A stretch of 64,000 bases of DNA, from NCBI GenBank assembly GCA_038330365.1, contig JBBQNY010000002.1, forward strand, positions 3,497-67,496, read 5' to 3'. Under the pieces are notes generated by a model, which was given only the letters and a program-made list of their open reading frames with translations, was not told the origin of the DNA and did not search any database. Source of the stretch: JBBQNY01 sp038330365 (GTDB lineage: Bacteria > Pseudomonadota > Gammaproteobacteria > Xanthomonadales > Ahniellaceae). Shown here piece by piece: positions 8,940-17,396 of this stretch; position 1 is the stretch's first letter; the number at the start of each line of letters is the position of its first letter. Made by a program: the position numbers and the translations under genes.

Positions 8940-9734
8940 ATGGGCTTTCTTTCCGGCAAGCGCGCACTGATCGTCGGCATCGCGAGCCAGCGCTCGATCG
9001 CGAGCGGCATCGCGGAGGCCATGCACCGCGAAGGCGCGGAACTCGCGTTCACTTACCAGAACGATCGATTGCGTTCCCGCGTCGAGGCGGCTGCCGAGGC
9101 CGCGGGATCCTCGATCGTGCTGCCGCTGGACGTCGCCGAAGACGCGCAGATCGACGCGGTTTTCCAGTCGCTCGAATCAAAATGGGACGGACTCGACATC
9201 CTCGTGCATTCCGTTGGCTTTGCGCCACGCGAGGCGTTGCAGGGTGAATTTCTGGAAGGACTGACCCGCGAAGCCTTCGCAGTGGCGCATGACATTTCAA
9301 GCTACAGCCTGGCTGCTCTGGCGCGCGCCGCGCGGCCGATGATGAAGGGCCGCAACGGCGCCATCCTCACGCTGTCCTACCTCGGCGCAGAACGGGCGCT
9401 GGCGAACTACAACGTGATGGGCCTGGCGAAGGCCAGCCTCGAGGCCAATGTTCGATATCTCGCGTACAACCTCGGACCGGAAGGCATCCGAGTCAATGCG
9501 ATTTCATCCGGTCCCATCAAGACGCTGGCTGCTGCCGGTATCGGCAACCTGCGACGCATGCTGGACCACGTGGAGCAAGCGGCGCCGCTCCGTCGATCGG
9601 TCACGATCGAGGAAGTTGGCAACGCGGCGGCGTTCCTCTGCTCCGATCTCGCGTCCGGCATCACCGGGGAAGTGACGTACGTGGACGCCGGTTACAGCAT
9701 CGTGGGCATGGCCGGGCAAAACCTGGGGAGCTGA
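8940..9734 (+). CDS. fabI: Enoyl-[acyl-carrier-protein] reductase (NADH)
   Basis: This 264-aa enzyme does the last reduction in fatty acid elongation and is the target class of triclosan. FabI landmarks are present: GKRALIVGIASQRSIASGIA (cofactor loop), SVGFAPREALQGEF, LSYLGAERALANYNVMGLAKASLEAN spanning the Tyr and Lys of the Tyr-x6-Lys motif, and ISSGPIKTLAAAGI. The ATG at 8940 directly precedes GFLSGKRALIVG as in other FabI proteins; the frame opens 42 bases earlier without homology. It converges on ppiD. Confidence 0.95.
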   Translation: MGFLSGKRALIVGIASQRSIASGIAEAMHREGAELAFTYQNDRLRSRVEAAAEAAGSSIVLPLDVAEDAQIDAVFQSLESKWDGLDILVHSVGFAPREALQGEFLEGLTREAFAVAHDISSYSLAALARAARPMMKGRNGAILTLSYLGAERALANYNVMGLAKASLEANVRYLAYNLGPEGIRVNAISSGPIKTLAAAGIGNLRRMLDHVEQAAPLRRSVTIEEVGNAAAFLCSDLASGITGEVTYVDAGYSIVGMAGQNLGS

Positions 9735-9868
9735 GACACTCAATCTGGCACCAGGGCATCGCCCGGAAGGGACGGGAAGCGCGTGTCTATTCATCTCCTC
9801 GCCGTCTGGAGCACACCCGACCGGACGGCAAAGGCTGCCTGCTCGGCAAACGCGCTGCAGCGTGCGAA

Positions 9869-11770
9869 CTACAGCCGGTCTTCGGCGACGACGACCTCGG
9901 TCCGTTTGCGCAGCGAATCGATGAATGCGCGTGTCTCGGCAGTGGCCAGCGCAGCGCGGAGCAGCGTATGCGCCTGCTCCCGCGCGGCCTTGTCAGCCTT
10001 CGCTGGATCCCCTGCCTTCACGCGCGTCAGCTCGACGAGCACGTGCCGATCCTGAGGCAGATCAAGCAGCGAGCGCGTCGGCTTGTCCTTGCCCGGACGG
10101 GGCAGCTTGAAGATGCCATCCACGATCTCCCGATCATGATTGAGTGCCTTGCGGGAAATGTCGGCAGCATCGATGAGTTCTGCGCCGGCTTCCGTGGCCA
10201 GCTCGGCGATCGATTTGCCCGCCTTGAGCTTGCTTTCCAGCGCCTGTGCACGCGAGCGCCGGTCCGCCGCCGCAAGGTCCTGCTGCAGTCGGCTCGCGGC
10301 CTCCGCGTAGACTTCCTTGATCGGTCGCAGAACGCTCGGCTTGTGTTCCGCGAGCTTGATCATCGCCAGCCGGTTGGGTCCGAGATCGATGGGATCACTG
10401 ACCGTTCCTTCCGTGAGCACCGCCTCCGAGAACGCAGCCTCGACAACTTTGGGATTGGAGGCAATGCCAGGTCCGCCCGCGCGCGAAAAGAACGGGCTGC
10501 GTTCAAGCTTGAGCCCGAGTGCTTCGGCGGCCGGCTCCAGCGCCGATGGATCCGCGTAGACCTGGTCGATCAGTTCGCCCGACGTGTCCGCGTAGACGCG
10601 TTCGCGCTCGGATTCGAGCAACTGCTGCGCCAACTCCTCGCGGACATCTTCAAAGGATTTGCTCGAACCTGCCTTGACCTCGCGCAGATCGATCAGGTGC
10701 AAACCCTCGGCGCTGCGAACGGGTTCGGAGATCTGACCCACATCGAGCGCGAACAGGGCCTTCTCGAATGCGGGATCCGTCATCCCGATCTCGAGCCAAC
10801 CCAGGTCACCGCCCGCCGCCTTGGAACCCGGGTCGTCCGATGACACTTGTGCGACTTCAGCAAAAGACTTGCCAGCGCGGATTTCCGCCAGCAGCGCCGC
10901 AGCCTTGGCCGTTGCGGCCTTTTGCGCGGCCGCGTCGGCACCTTCGGGCAATGCGATCAGGATGTGTGACGCGAGTCGTTGCTCGGGGACGGTGAATGTC
11001 GATTTCTGCTCGTCGTAGCGCGTGCGCAGCGTCGCCTCGTCGGGCGTCGTATCGACTTGCAGGGTCGAACCATCCAGTACCACGTACTCGATCGAGACCA
11101 GCGCTTCGCTCATGAATTCAGAGGAATGCTCGCGATAGTAGCGAGCGACCGCCTTGGCATCGGGAGCCACCGTCTCCCCGGGCGGCACCATGAAGTAGCG
11201 CGCATCGCGCGTCTGTCCTTCAAGCGCAAGGTAACGGTCGACTTCGCGCTCACTCACCGCGGCGGTCCCCGCGATCTGCGCCGGAACTTCGCGCATGGTC
11301 ATGTCACGACGGATCAGTTCCTGGAAGCCCTGCGGCGACATCTGCCGGGACTGCAACAGCAACTGGTACTGGTTCGGATCGAATTTTCCGTCGGTCTGGA
11401 AGGAGTCGAGTGATTCGATTTCCTGACGCAGTCGAGCGTCGGTCATCTCGGCGCCGGCCTCGCGCGCGGCCTGGAACAGAAGCTCCTCTTCGACCATTCG
11501 ATCCAGCAGCGCGCGCTTGCGCACCGGATCCTCGAACATCGCTGGATCAAACGCTTCGCCCATCGCAGACTGGGCGCGACTGCGCTCTTCCTGCAATCGG
11601 CTCCTGAACTGGTCAGGCGCGATTTCTTCCTTGCCGACCCGAGCGACGTACGTGGACGTACTGCCGGAGAAATAATTGTTGATACCAAAGAACAGGAACG
11701 GCACCGTGACAATGCCAATGATGAGTCCGGCGACCCAGCCCGTGGTCTTGGTTCTGAGGGAATCCAGCAT
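9869..11770 (-). CDS. ppiD: Periplasmic folding chaperone / peptidyl-prolyl isomerase PpiD
   Basis: This 633-aa inner-membrane protein is anchored by one N-terminal helix (TGWVAGLIIGIVTVPFLFFGINNYF). Its periplasmic body helps secreted and outer-membrane proteins fold near the Sec translocon. After the SurA-like N-terminal chaperone region there is one parvulin domain at roughly 275-375 (RLASHILIALPEG, SKAAGGDLGWLEIGMTDPAFEKALFAL, GLHLIDL), followed by a long C-terminal helical part. It follows hup and two tRNAs on the same strand, the order seen in many gammaproteobacteria. Confidence 0.93.
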   Translation of the reverse strand: MLDSLRTKTTGWVAGLIIGIVTVPFLFFGINNYFSGSTSTYVARVGKEEIAPDQFRSRLQEERSRAQSAMGEAFDPAMFEDPVRKRALLDRMVEEELLFQAAREAGAEMTDARLRQEIESLDSFQTDGKFDPNQYQLLLQSRQMSPQGFQELIRRDMTMREVPAQIAGTAAVSEREVDRYLALEGQTRDARYFMVPPGETVAPDAKAVARYYREHSSEFMSEALVSIEYVVLDGSTLQVDTTPDEATLRTRYDEQKSTFTVPEQRLASHILIALPEGADAAAQKAATAKAAALLAEIRAGKSFAEVAQVSSDDPGSKAAGGDLGWLEIGMTDPAFEKALFALDVGQISEPVRSAEGLHLIDLREVKAGSSKSFEDVREELAQQLLESERERVYADTSGELIDQVYADPSALEPAAEALGLKLERSPFFSRAGGPGIASNPKVVEAAFSEAVLTEGTVSDPIDLGPNRLAMIKLAEHKPSVLRPIKEVYAEAASRLQQDLAAADRRSRAQALESKLKAGKSIAELATEAGAELIDAADISRKALNHDREIVDGIFKLPRPGKDKPTRSLLDLPQDRHVLVELTRVKAGDPAKADKAAREQAHTLLRAALATAETRAFIDSLRKRTEVVVAEDRL

Positions 11771-11818
11771 GAACTGCGAACCTCTGCTGCGGCAGTGCGC
11801 GGCATGCGCAAGCTACCG

Positions 11819-11847
11819 GAAAAAAGAAGGGCGCCGGTGGCGCCCTT
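11819..11847 (-). terminator. Intrinsic terminator after tRNA-Asp
   Basis: On the minus strand a perfect 9-bp stem (AAGGGCGCC / GGCGCCCTT, 3-base loop) is followed by TCTTTTTT. It lies 7 bases past the encoded CCA of tRNA-Asp and ends the tRNA-Val/tRNA-Asp transcript before ppiD. Confidence 0.85.
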
Positions 11848-11853
11848 GCTGAT

Positions 11854-11930
11854 TGGCGGAGTGGACGGGACTCGAACCCGCGACCCTCGGCGTGACAGGC
11901 CGATATTCTAACCAACTGAACTACCACTCC
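11854..11930 (-). tRNA. tRNA-Asp (GTC)
   Basis: A cloverleaf of 77 nt with CCA encoded. Acceptor GGAGTGG pairs with CCACTCC; the anticodon loop is CTGTCAC with anticodon GTC; T-loop GTTCGAGTC. It is 6 bases downstream of tRNA-Val in the same transcript. Confidence 0.95.
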
Positions 11931-11936
11931 ATAAAC

Positions 11937-12011
11937 TGGTGGGTGCTGAGGGTTTCGAACCCCCGACCCTCGCCTTGTAAGGGCGACGCTCTACCGCTGA
12001 GCTAAGCACCC
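11937..12011 (-). tRNA. tRNA-Val (TAC)
   Basis: A 75-nt cloverleaf with encoded ACCA. Acceptor GGGTGCT pairs with AGCACCC; the anticodon loop centres on TAC; T-loop GTTCGAAAC. First gene of the Val-Asp pair between hup and ppiD. Confidence 0.95.
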
Positions 12012-12130
12012 TGACAACGCGAACCCGCTCGCATCAAATCTGGCCGGAGTCGCGTCATCAAACAAGGCGCTTCCGGTCGCGTTTCCATGCGGGCGGGCGA
12101 TGCGCAATCCAAACCGATCGCGCAAGCCGG

Positions 12131-12403
12131 TCAGTTTAACGCGTCCTTCAGCGCCTTGCCAGCCTTGAATGCCGGTGCCTTCGATGCCTTGATCTTGATG
12201 GTCGCACCCGTCTGGGGATTGCGCCCGGTGCGCGCAGCACGCTTGCGTACGGTGAAGGTTCCGAAGCCGACCAGGGAAACGTCGGCGCCGGCCTTCAGCG
12301 TCTTGCGAACGACCTCGATCACGCCCTCGATAGCCCGCGCGGCGTCGGCCTTGCTGAGCTCCGCCGCTGCAGCGACCGAACTGATGAATTCGCTCTTGTT
12401 CAT
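12131..12403 (-). CDS. hup: DNA-binding protein HU
   Basis: This 90-aa histone-like protein bends DNA and organises the nucleoid as a dimer. It starts MNKSEFISSVAAAAELSK and has GFGTFTVRKRAARTGRNPQTG (core strand and DNA-gripping arm with the conserved Pro) and ends KAGKALKDALN. The ATG at 12403 has GGAGAG 5 bases upstream; the open frame upstream is leader. It follows lon on the same strand, the usual lon-hupB order, but has its own promoter. Confidence 0.96.
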   Translation of the reverse strand: MNKSEFISSVAAAAELSKADAARAIEGVIEVVRKTLKAGADVSLVGFGTFTVRKRAARTGRNPQTGATIKIKASKAPAFKAGKALKDALN

Positions 12404-12524
12404 GGGCTCTCCCTGGGAGGAGTGTCCGCGCGCCGACAGCCAGCGCGCGCCACTCGATTGCGTTCGTGCTTGTCGATGCGCTGGCGCTTCAAGCACCGGA
12501 GTGCGCTCGCGCGACAGGGAATTT

Positions 12525-12553
12525 GTTATACCAGTGGCACTACACGCACGCAA
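12525..12553 (-). promoter_or_regulatory. Sigma-70 promoter of hup
   Basis: Minus-strand TTGCGT (12548-12553), 17-base spacer, TATAAC (12525-12530). Initiation near 12517 would give a leader of about 115 bases before hup. The leader holds GTGCTTG/CAAGCAC arms that could fold. Confidence 0.7.
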
Positions 12554-12607
12554 TCGAGCAGCGGTCAGGAGCGCGGCATTCGCAAGATTCCCAACACGCC
12601 CTCCGGG

Positions 12608-15115
12608 TCAGTGCGGGCGCGTTCCCGGATTCTTGGCGGCGCGTCTGCCAGGCGCGCGTTTGGCGGGCGCAGCCGGCAGTTCAACTTCTTCCTTGCCAGG
12701 CCCGACGTCCACCGACTCGACCAGCGCCAGTGCCAGTACTTCGTCGATCCATTTGACCGGAAAGATCTCGAGCGACTCGGTGATGTTCGTGGGGATCTCG
12801 ACGAGGTCCTTGGCGTTGTCGTAGGGAATGATGATGCGCTTGAGTCCGCCACGATGCGCGGCCAGCAACTTCTCCTTGAGGCCACCGATCGGCAGCACCC
12901 GGCCGCGAAGCGTGATCTCTCCTGTCATCGCGACATCGGCTCGCACCGGCACCTTGGTGAGCGCCGAAACCAGCGCCGTGCACATTGCGATGCCCGCACT
13001 CGGTCCGTCCTTGGGTGTGGCGCCTTCCGGCACGTGCACGTGAACATCAAGGTTCTGATGGAAGTCCCGGTCGATGCCCATGCGTTCGGCACGCGCCCGC
13101 ACCACCGACATCGCAGCCTGGATCGATTCACGCATGACATCTCCAAGCTTGCCGGTGAACTGCGTCTTGCCCTTGCCGGGGACGACGCTGGTCTCGATGC
13201 TGAGCAGCTCTCCACCGACCTGCGTCCACGCAAGCCCCGTCACTACTCCGATCTCGTTCTGTTCTTCCGCACGACCGAAGTCGAAGCGGCGCACGCCCAG
13301 GAAATCGTCAAGATTGTCGAGATTGACGACCAGTGCCTTTGGAGCCTTGACGCTCGCGCGCTTCGACGCTTTGCGCACAGCTGCTGCCTTGCCCGCGACT
13401 TGCTTGCGTGCCGATGATTTTGCGAGGGTAAGCTTCTTGACGGCCTTGCGGCAGATCTTCGCGATCTCGCGCTCGAGGTTGCGAACGCCGGATTCGCGCG
13501 TGTAGTAGCGGACGATTCCGCGCAGTGCCTCGGTATCGATCTCGATCTCGCCACGGCGCAGGCCGTTTGCCTTGAACTGCTTCGGCACGAGATAGCGCTC
13601 GCCGATGTTGATCTTCTCGTCTTCCGTATAGCCCGGAATGCGGATGACCTCCATGCGGTCGAGCAAAGGACCCGGAATATTCAGCGTATTGGCGGTGGCG
13701 ATGAACATGACCTCGGAGAGATCGACGTCCACCTCCAGGTAATGATCGCTGAAGGTGTGGTTCTGTTCGGGATCCAGCACTTCGAGCAGAGCGGAAGACG
13801 GATCGCCTCGAAAATCCATGCTCATCTTGTCGATCTCGTCCAGCATCAGCAGCGCATTGCGCGAACCGACCTTGGCGAGATTCTGGATCAGGCGTCCGGG
13901 CATCGAACCGACGTAAGTACGACGGTGGCCGCGGATTTCAGCCTCGTCGCGCACGCCGCCGAGGGAAATACGGGAGAACTTGCGGTTGGTGGCCTTTGCG
14001 ATCGACTGACCGAGCGAAGTCTTGCCGACGCCCGGAGGGCCGACCAGGCACAGAATCGGGCCTTTCAATTTGCGCACGCGCTGCTGCACGGCCAGGTACT
14101 CGAGAATGCGCTCCTTGACCTTCTCCAGGCCATAGTGGTCCTGGTCCAGCACGGCTTCGGCTGCCAGCAGATCGCGACGCACCTTGGTGCGCTTCTTCCA
14201 CGGCACCTGCAGCAGCCAGTCGAGGTAGTTGCGCACCACCGTGGCTTCCGCCGACATAGGCGGCATCTGCTTCAGCTTCGCGAATTCACCCCGCGCCTTC
14301 TTTTCCACGGCTTCAGGCATTCCCGCCTCGGCGATCCGCCGCGCGAGTTCCTCGATCTCGTTGGGCGCCTCGTCGAGTTCGCCCAGCTCCTTCTGGATCG
14401 CCTTCATCTGCTCGTTGAGGTAGTACTCGCGCTGGCTCTTTTCCATCTGGGACTTGACGCGCCCGCGGATGCGCTTTTCGATCTGCTGCACATCGATCTC
14501 GCCATCGACGAGACCGATCAGCAACTCCAGACGCGCGCCGACATCCTCGGCCTCGAGCACGCGCTGCTTGTCTGCCACGCGCACACCCAGATGCGCAGCA
14601 ACGGTGTCCGCCACGCGTGCGGGATCGTCAAGACCCGACAGCGTGGTCAGCAGCTCCGGCGGGATCTTGCGATTGAGTTTGACGTACTGCTCAAACAGGG
14701 TAACGAGCGACTTGGCCGCAGCCTCGGCTTCACGCGGCGCCGCGGCCTCGATACCCGGAATCACCTCGAGCGTGGCACGGGTCTCGCTTTCCGCTTCGGT
14801 GAAGGCGAGTACGCGCGCGCGTGCGACGCCCTCCACGAGCACCTTGATGGTGCCATCGGGAAGGCGGAGTAGTTGCAGCAGCGTCGCCACCGTGCCGACA
14901 TCGAACAGGTCCTCAGGCGTCGGATCATCCACTTCGGGACTGCGCTGGGCGAGCAGCAGCACCTGCCGGTCGCCCGCCATCGCGGTTTCCAGTGCTTGCA
15001 TGGAGCGGGCGCGACCGACGAACAATGGAATGACCATCGACGGGTAGACCACGACATCGCGCAGCGGCAGTACCGGCAATTCGGTACGGGAAGTGGCTTT
15101 GACTGCATCAGTCAT
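12608..15115 (-). CDS. lon: ATP-dependent protease Lon
   Basis: This 835-aa cytosolic protease unfolds and degrades damaged and regulatory proteins. Domains in order: LAN substrate domain (PVLPLRDVVVYPSM...), AAA+ module (Walker A GPPGVGKTS, Walker B LLMLDEIDK) and the protease with the Ser/Lys dyad (Ser in KDGPSAG, Lys in GGLKEKLLAA). Between the AAA+ lid and protease, about residues 560-595, is a Lys/Ala/Ser-rich insertion absent from E. coli Lon. The C-terminus adds a basic Pro/Ala-rich tail. ATG 15115 has GGAG 8 bases upstream. A heat-shock promoter lies 55 bases upstream. Confidence 0.95.
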   Translation of the reverse strand: MTDAVKATSRTELPVLPLRDVVVYPSMVIPLFVGRARSMQALETAMAGDRQVLLLAQRSPEVDDPTPEDLFDVGTVATLLQLLRLPDGTIKVLVEGVARARVLAFTEAESETRATLEVIPGIEAAAPREAEAAAKSLVTLFEQYVKLNRKIPPELLTTLSGLDDPARVADTVAAHLGVRVADKQRVLEAEDVGARLELLIGLVDGEIDVQQIEKRIRGRVKSQMEKSQREYYLNEQMKAIQKELGELDEAPNEIEELARRIAEAGMPEAVEKKARGEFAKLKQMPPMSAEATVVRNYLDWLLQVPWKKRTKVRRDLLAAEAVLDQDHYGLEKVKERILEYLAVQQRVRKLKGPILCLVGPPGVGKTSLGQSIAKATNRKFSRISLGGVRDEAEIRGHRRTYVGSMPGRLIQNLAKVGSRNALLMLDEIDKMSMDFRGDPSSALLEVLDPEQNHTFSDHYLEVDVDLSEVMFIATANTLNIPGPLLDRMEVIRIPGYTEDEKINIGERYLVPKQFKANGLRRGEIEIDTEALRGIVRYYTRESGVRNLEREIAKICRKAVKKLTLAKSSARKQVAGKAAAVRKASKRASVKAPKALVVNLDNLDDFLGVRRFDFGRAEEQNEIGVVTGLAWTQVGGELLSIETSVVPGKGKTQFTGKLGDVMRESIQAAMSVVRARAERMGIDRDFHQNLDVHVHVPEGATPKDGPSAGIAMCTALVSALTKVPVRADVAMTGEITLRGRVLPIGGLKEKLLAAHRGGLKRIIIPYDNAKDLVEIPTNITESLEIFPVKWIDEVLALALVESVDVGPGKEEVELPAAPAKRAPGRRAAKNPGTRPH

Positions 15116-15169
15116 CAATCGGACTCCGGATCAGGGTGCGCGAACACGGCGAAACACCGTTGTCTTGCG

Positions 15170-15198
15170 AAATGGGGGAAAGCCCGCTCGATTGCAAG
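15170..15198 (-). promoter_or_regulatory. Sigma-32 heat-shock promoter of lon
   Basis: Minus strand: CTTGCAA (15192-15198), 14 bases, CCCCATTT (15170-15177). The RpoH consensus is CTTGAAA-CCCCATNT, so only one -35 base differs. Initiation near 15163 gives a leader of about 45 bases. lon is a known heat-shock gene in proteobacteria. Confidence 0.8.
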
Positions 15199-15311
15199 GC
15201 ACAAGAGGCGACCGCCGCGAGTGCGAAGGCGCAAGGAAAGGGGAGATGTGCGCCCGCGTTCCGCCTGCAGTGCGGCGCAATCGGAAAGCTCCGCGGGGAT
15301 GGAAACCGGAA

Positions 15312-16595
15312 TTATTCCGAAGCTGCGCGCGCAGGCAGAGGCTGTGTGTTGGTGTACATGAAATACGGATCGGCGGTGCCGTTGATGACCGCGTCGTCCA
15401 CCACCACCTTGCTCACGTTTTCCTGTGATGGCAACTGGAACATCGTTTCCAGGAGTACCTGTTCGAGGATCGTACGCAATCCCCGTGCGCCGGTCTTGCG
15501 GGCGAGTGCCTTGCGCGCAACCGCGTTGAGCGCCTCGGGACGGAACTCGAGTTCGACGTTCTCCATCTCGAACAATTTCTTGAACTGCTTGGTGATGGCG
15601 TTCTTCGGCTCGGTCAGGATCTTGACCAGAGCAGCCTCGTCGAGCTCTTCCAGCGTGGCGACGACCGGCAGCCGACCGACGAACTCGGGAATCAGACCGT
15701 ACTTGATCAGGTCCTCCGGCTCGATCTGCGCCAGCATGGTGCCGACATTGACCTTGCGGTCGCGCGAACGAACCTCTGCAACGAATCCGATGCTGGTCGA
15801 CTCGGAGCGCGCCTGGATGACCTTCTCCAGCCCGGCGAATGCGCCGCCGCAGATGAAGAGGATGTTCTTGGTGTCCACCTGCAGGAATTCCTGCTGCGGG
15901 TGTTTGCGCCCGCCCTGCGGCGGCACCGATGCCGTGGTGCCTTCGATCAACTTGAGCAACGCCTGCTGCACGCCCTCGCCGGAGACATCACGCGTAATGG
16001 AAGGGTTTTCGCTCTTGCGGGAGATCTTGTCGATCTCGTCGATGTAGACGATTCCCGTCTGCGCCTTCTCGACGTCGTAATCGCACTTCTGCAGCAGCTT
16101 CTGGATGATGTTTTCGACATCCTCACCGACGTAGCCCGCTTCAGTCAGGGTCGTCGCATCTGCGATCGTGAACGGCACGTTGAGCATGCGTGCCAGCGTC
16201 TCCGCCAGCAGTGTCTTGCCCGAACCGGTCGGTCCGATCAGCAGGATATTTGACTTCGAGAGCTCGATATCGTCGTTGCGGTTGCGGGACTCGAGCCGCT
16301 TGTAGTGGTTGTATACGGCCACTGCCAGCGTCTTCTTGGCACCCGGCTGGCCGATGACATATTCGTCGAGGACGTCGAGAATCTCGCGCGGCTTCGGCAG
16401 CTGGCTACGCGTGCTGGCCGCCTTTTCCTCGAGTTCGTCGCGGATGATGTCATTGCAGAGCTCGACGCACTCGTCACAGATGAACACGCTGGGTCCGGCG
16501 ATGAGCTTGCGCACTTCGTGCTGGCTCTTGCCGCAGAACGAGCAATAGAGAATCTTGCCTCCGTCTCCGGACCTTCCTGGGCGTTCCTCGGTCAT
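15312..16595 (-). CDS. clpX: ATP-dependent Clp protease ATP-binding subunit ClpX
   Basis: This 427-aa AAA+ unfoldase feeds tagged substrates (such as ssrA-tagged proteins) to ClpP. The N-terminal zinc domain has CSFCGKSQ and CDECVELC. Walker A is GPTGSGKTLLAETLA, the pore loop GYVGEDVEN, Walker B IVYIDEIDKI. The ClpP-contact loop region around GLIPEFVGRLPVV is present. The ATG at 16595 has GAGG at suitable distance; an in-frame GTG 9 bases upstream is too close to it. It lies 123 bases downstream of clpP. Confidence 0.95.
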   Translation of the reverse strand: MTEERPGRSGDGGKILYCSFCGKSQHEVRKLIAGPSVFICDECVELCNDIIRDELEEKAASTRSQLPKPREILDVLDEYVIGQPGAKKTLAVAVYNHYKRLESRNRNDDIELSKSNILLIGPTGSGKTLLAETLARMLNVPFTIADATTLTEAGYVGEDVENIIQKLLQKCDYDVEKAQTGIVYIDEIDKISRKSENPSITRDVSGEGVQQALLKLIEGTTASVPPQGGRKHPQQEFLQVDTKNILFICGGAFAGLEKVIQARSESTSIGFVAEVRSRDRKVNVGTMLAQIEPEDLIKYGLIPEFVGRLPVVATLEELDEAALVKILTEPKNAITKQFKKLFEMENVELEFRPEALNAVARKALARKTGARGLRTILEQVLLETMFQLPSQENVSKVVVDDAVINGTADPYFMYTNTQPLPARAASE

Positions 16596-16718
16596 TGCGT
16601 GCACTGCCTCATGGTCTGATCGCCGACCGCAGGCGTCCCGCGCGCAGTCGGGCGCGAGAATAGCATGGGGCCCGAAGCGCCGAGATCGGCCGCAGCCGCA
16701 TTCGGAAGGGAATATCGA

Positions 16719-17339
16719 TCAGGCAGAGCGGACGCTCTCGTCGGCGCGCTTCTCGAGCACGGAGTCCACGACGCCGTACTCGCGGGCATCCAGCGCGCCC
16801 ATGAAGCGATCCCTCTCGGTATCCGAGGCGATGCGCTCAAGGCTCTGGCCGGTGTGACGCGCCAGGATCTCGTTGAGCCGGGCACGCGTGGCGAGAATCT
16901 CACGGGCATGGATGTCGATATCCGTCGCCTGTCCCGAGATGCCGCCGGCCCAGGGTTGATGAATCATGATCCGTGCGTTCGGCAGGGAGTAGCGCTTGCC
17001 TTTGGCGCCCGCCGCCAGCAGCAGCGCGCCCATGCTGGCCGCCTGCCCCACGCACATGGTGCTCACGTCGGGCCGCAGGAACTGCATCGTGTCGTAGATC
17101 GCGAGACCCGCCGTCACCGAGCCGCCGGGACTGTTGATGTAGAGATTGATGTCCTTGTCGGGATTTTCCGACTCGAGGAACAGCAACTGGGCGACCACGA
17201 CGTTGGCCATGAAATCGTCAACCGGCCCGACCAGGAACACGACCCGCTCCTTGAGCAGGCGGGAATAGATGTCGTAGGCGCGCTCGCCGCGCGAAGTCTG
17301 CTCGACCACCATCGGCACGAGATTGAGGTTCTGGATCAT
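16719..17339 (-). CDS. clpP: ATP-dependent Clp protease proteolytic subunit
   Basis: This 206-aa serine peptidase assembles into a 14-mer that degrades proteins supplied by ClpX or ClpA. Catalytic Ser is in GQAASMGALLL and His in RIMIHQPWAGG, with the family's Asp in the C-terminal helix region (ERDRFMGALDAREYGVVD). IYSRLLKERVVFLVGPV marks the conserved N-terminal part. It follows tig by 52 bases; a heat-shock promoter overlaps the tig stop. Confidence 0.96.
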   Translation of the reverse strand: MIQNLNLVPMVVEQTSRGERAYDIYSRLLKERVVFLVGPVDDFMANVVVAQLLFLESENPDKDINLYINSPGGSVTAGLAIYDTMQFLRPDVSTMCVGQAASMGALLLAAGAKGKRYSLPNARIMIHQPWAGGISGQATDIDIHAREILATRARLNEILARHTGQSLERIASDTERDRFMGALDAREYGVVDSVLEKRADESVRSA

Positions 17340-17369
17340 CGCTGCGGTTTCCTGTGCGCGTACTGGAGC

Positions 17370-17396
17370 AATGCGGCCGCCGACTCGCGTTTCAAG
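17370..17396 (-). promoter_or_regulatory. Sigma-32 heat-shock promoter of clpP, overlapping the tig stop
   Basis: Minus strand: perfect -35 CTTGAAA (17390-17396), 13 bases, CCGCATT (17370-17376), one base off CCCCATT. The tig TGA lies inside the -35 element. Initiation near 17363 leaves about 24 bases of leader with the clpP ribosome site (AGGAAACC). Confidence 0.7.

Noticed and set aside
12012..12130. A promoter for tRNA-Val/tRNA-Asp upstream in the hup spacer
   Set aside because: Only weak -35/-10 matches (TTGTTT region) were seen; not listed as a feature.
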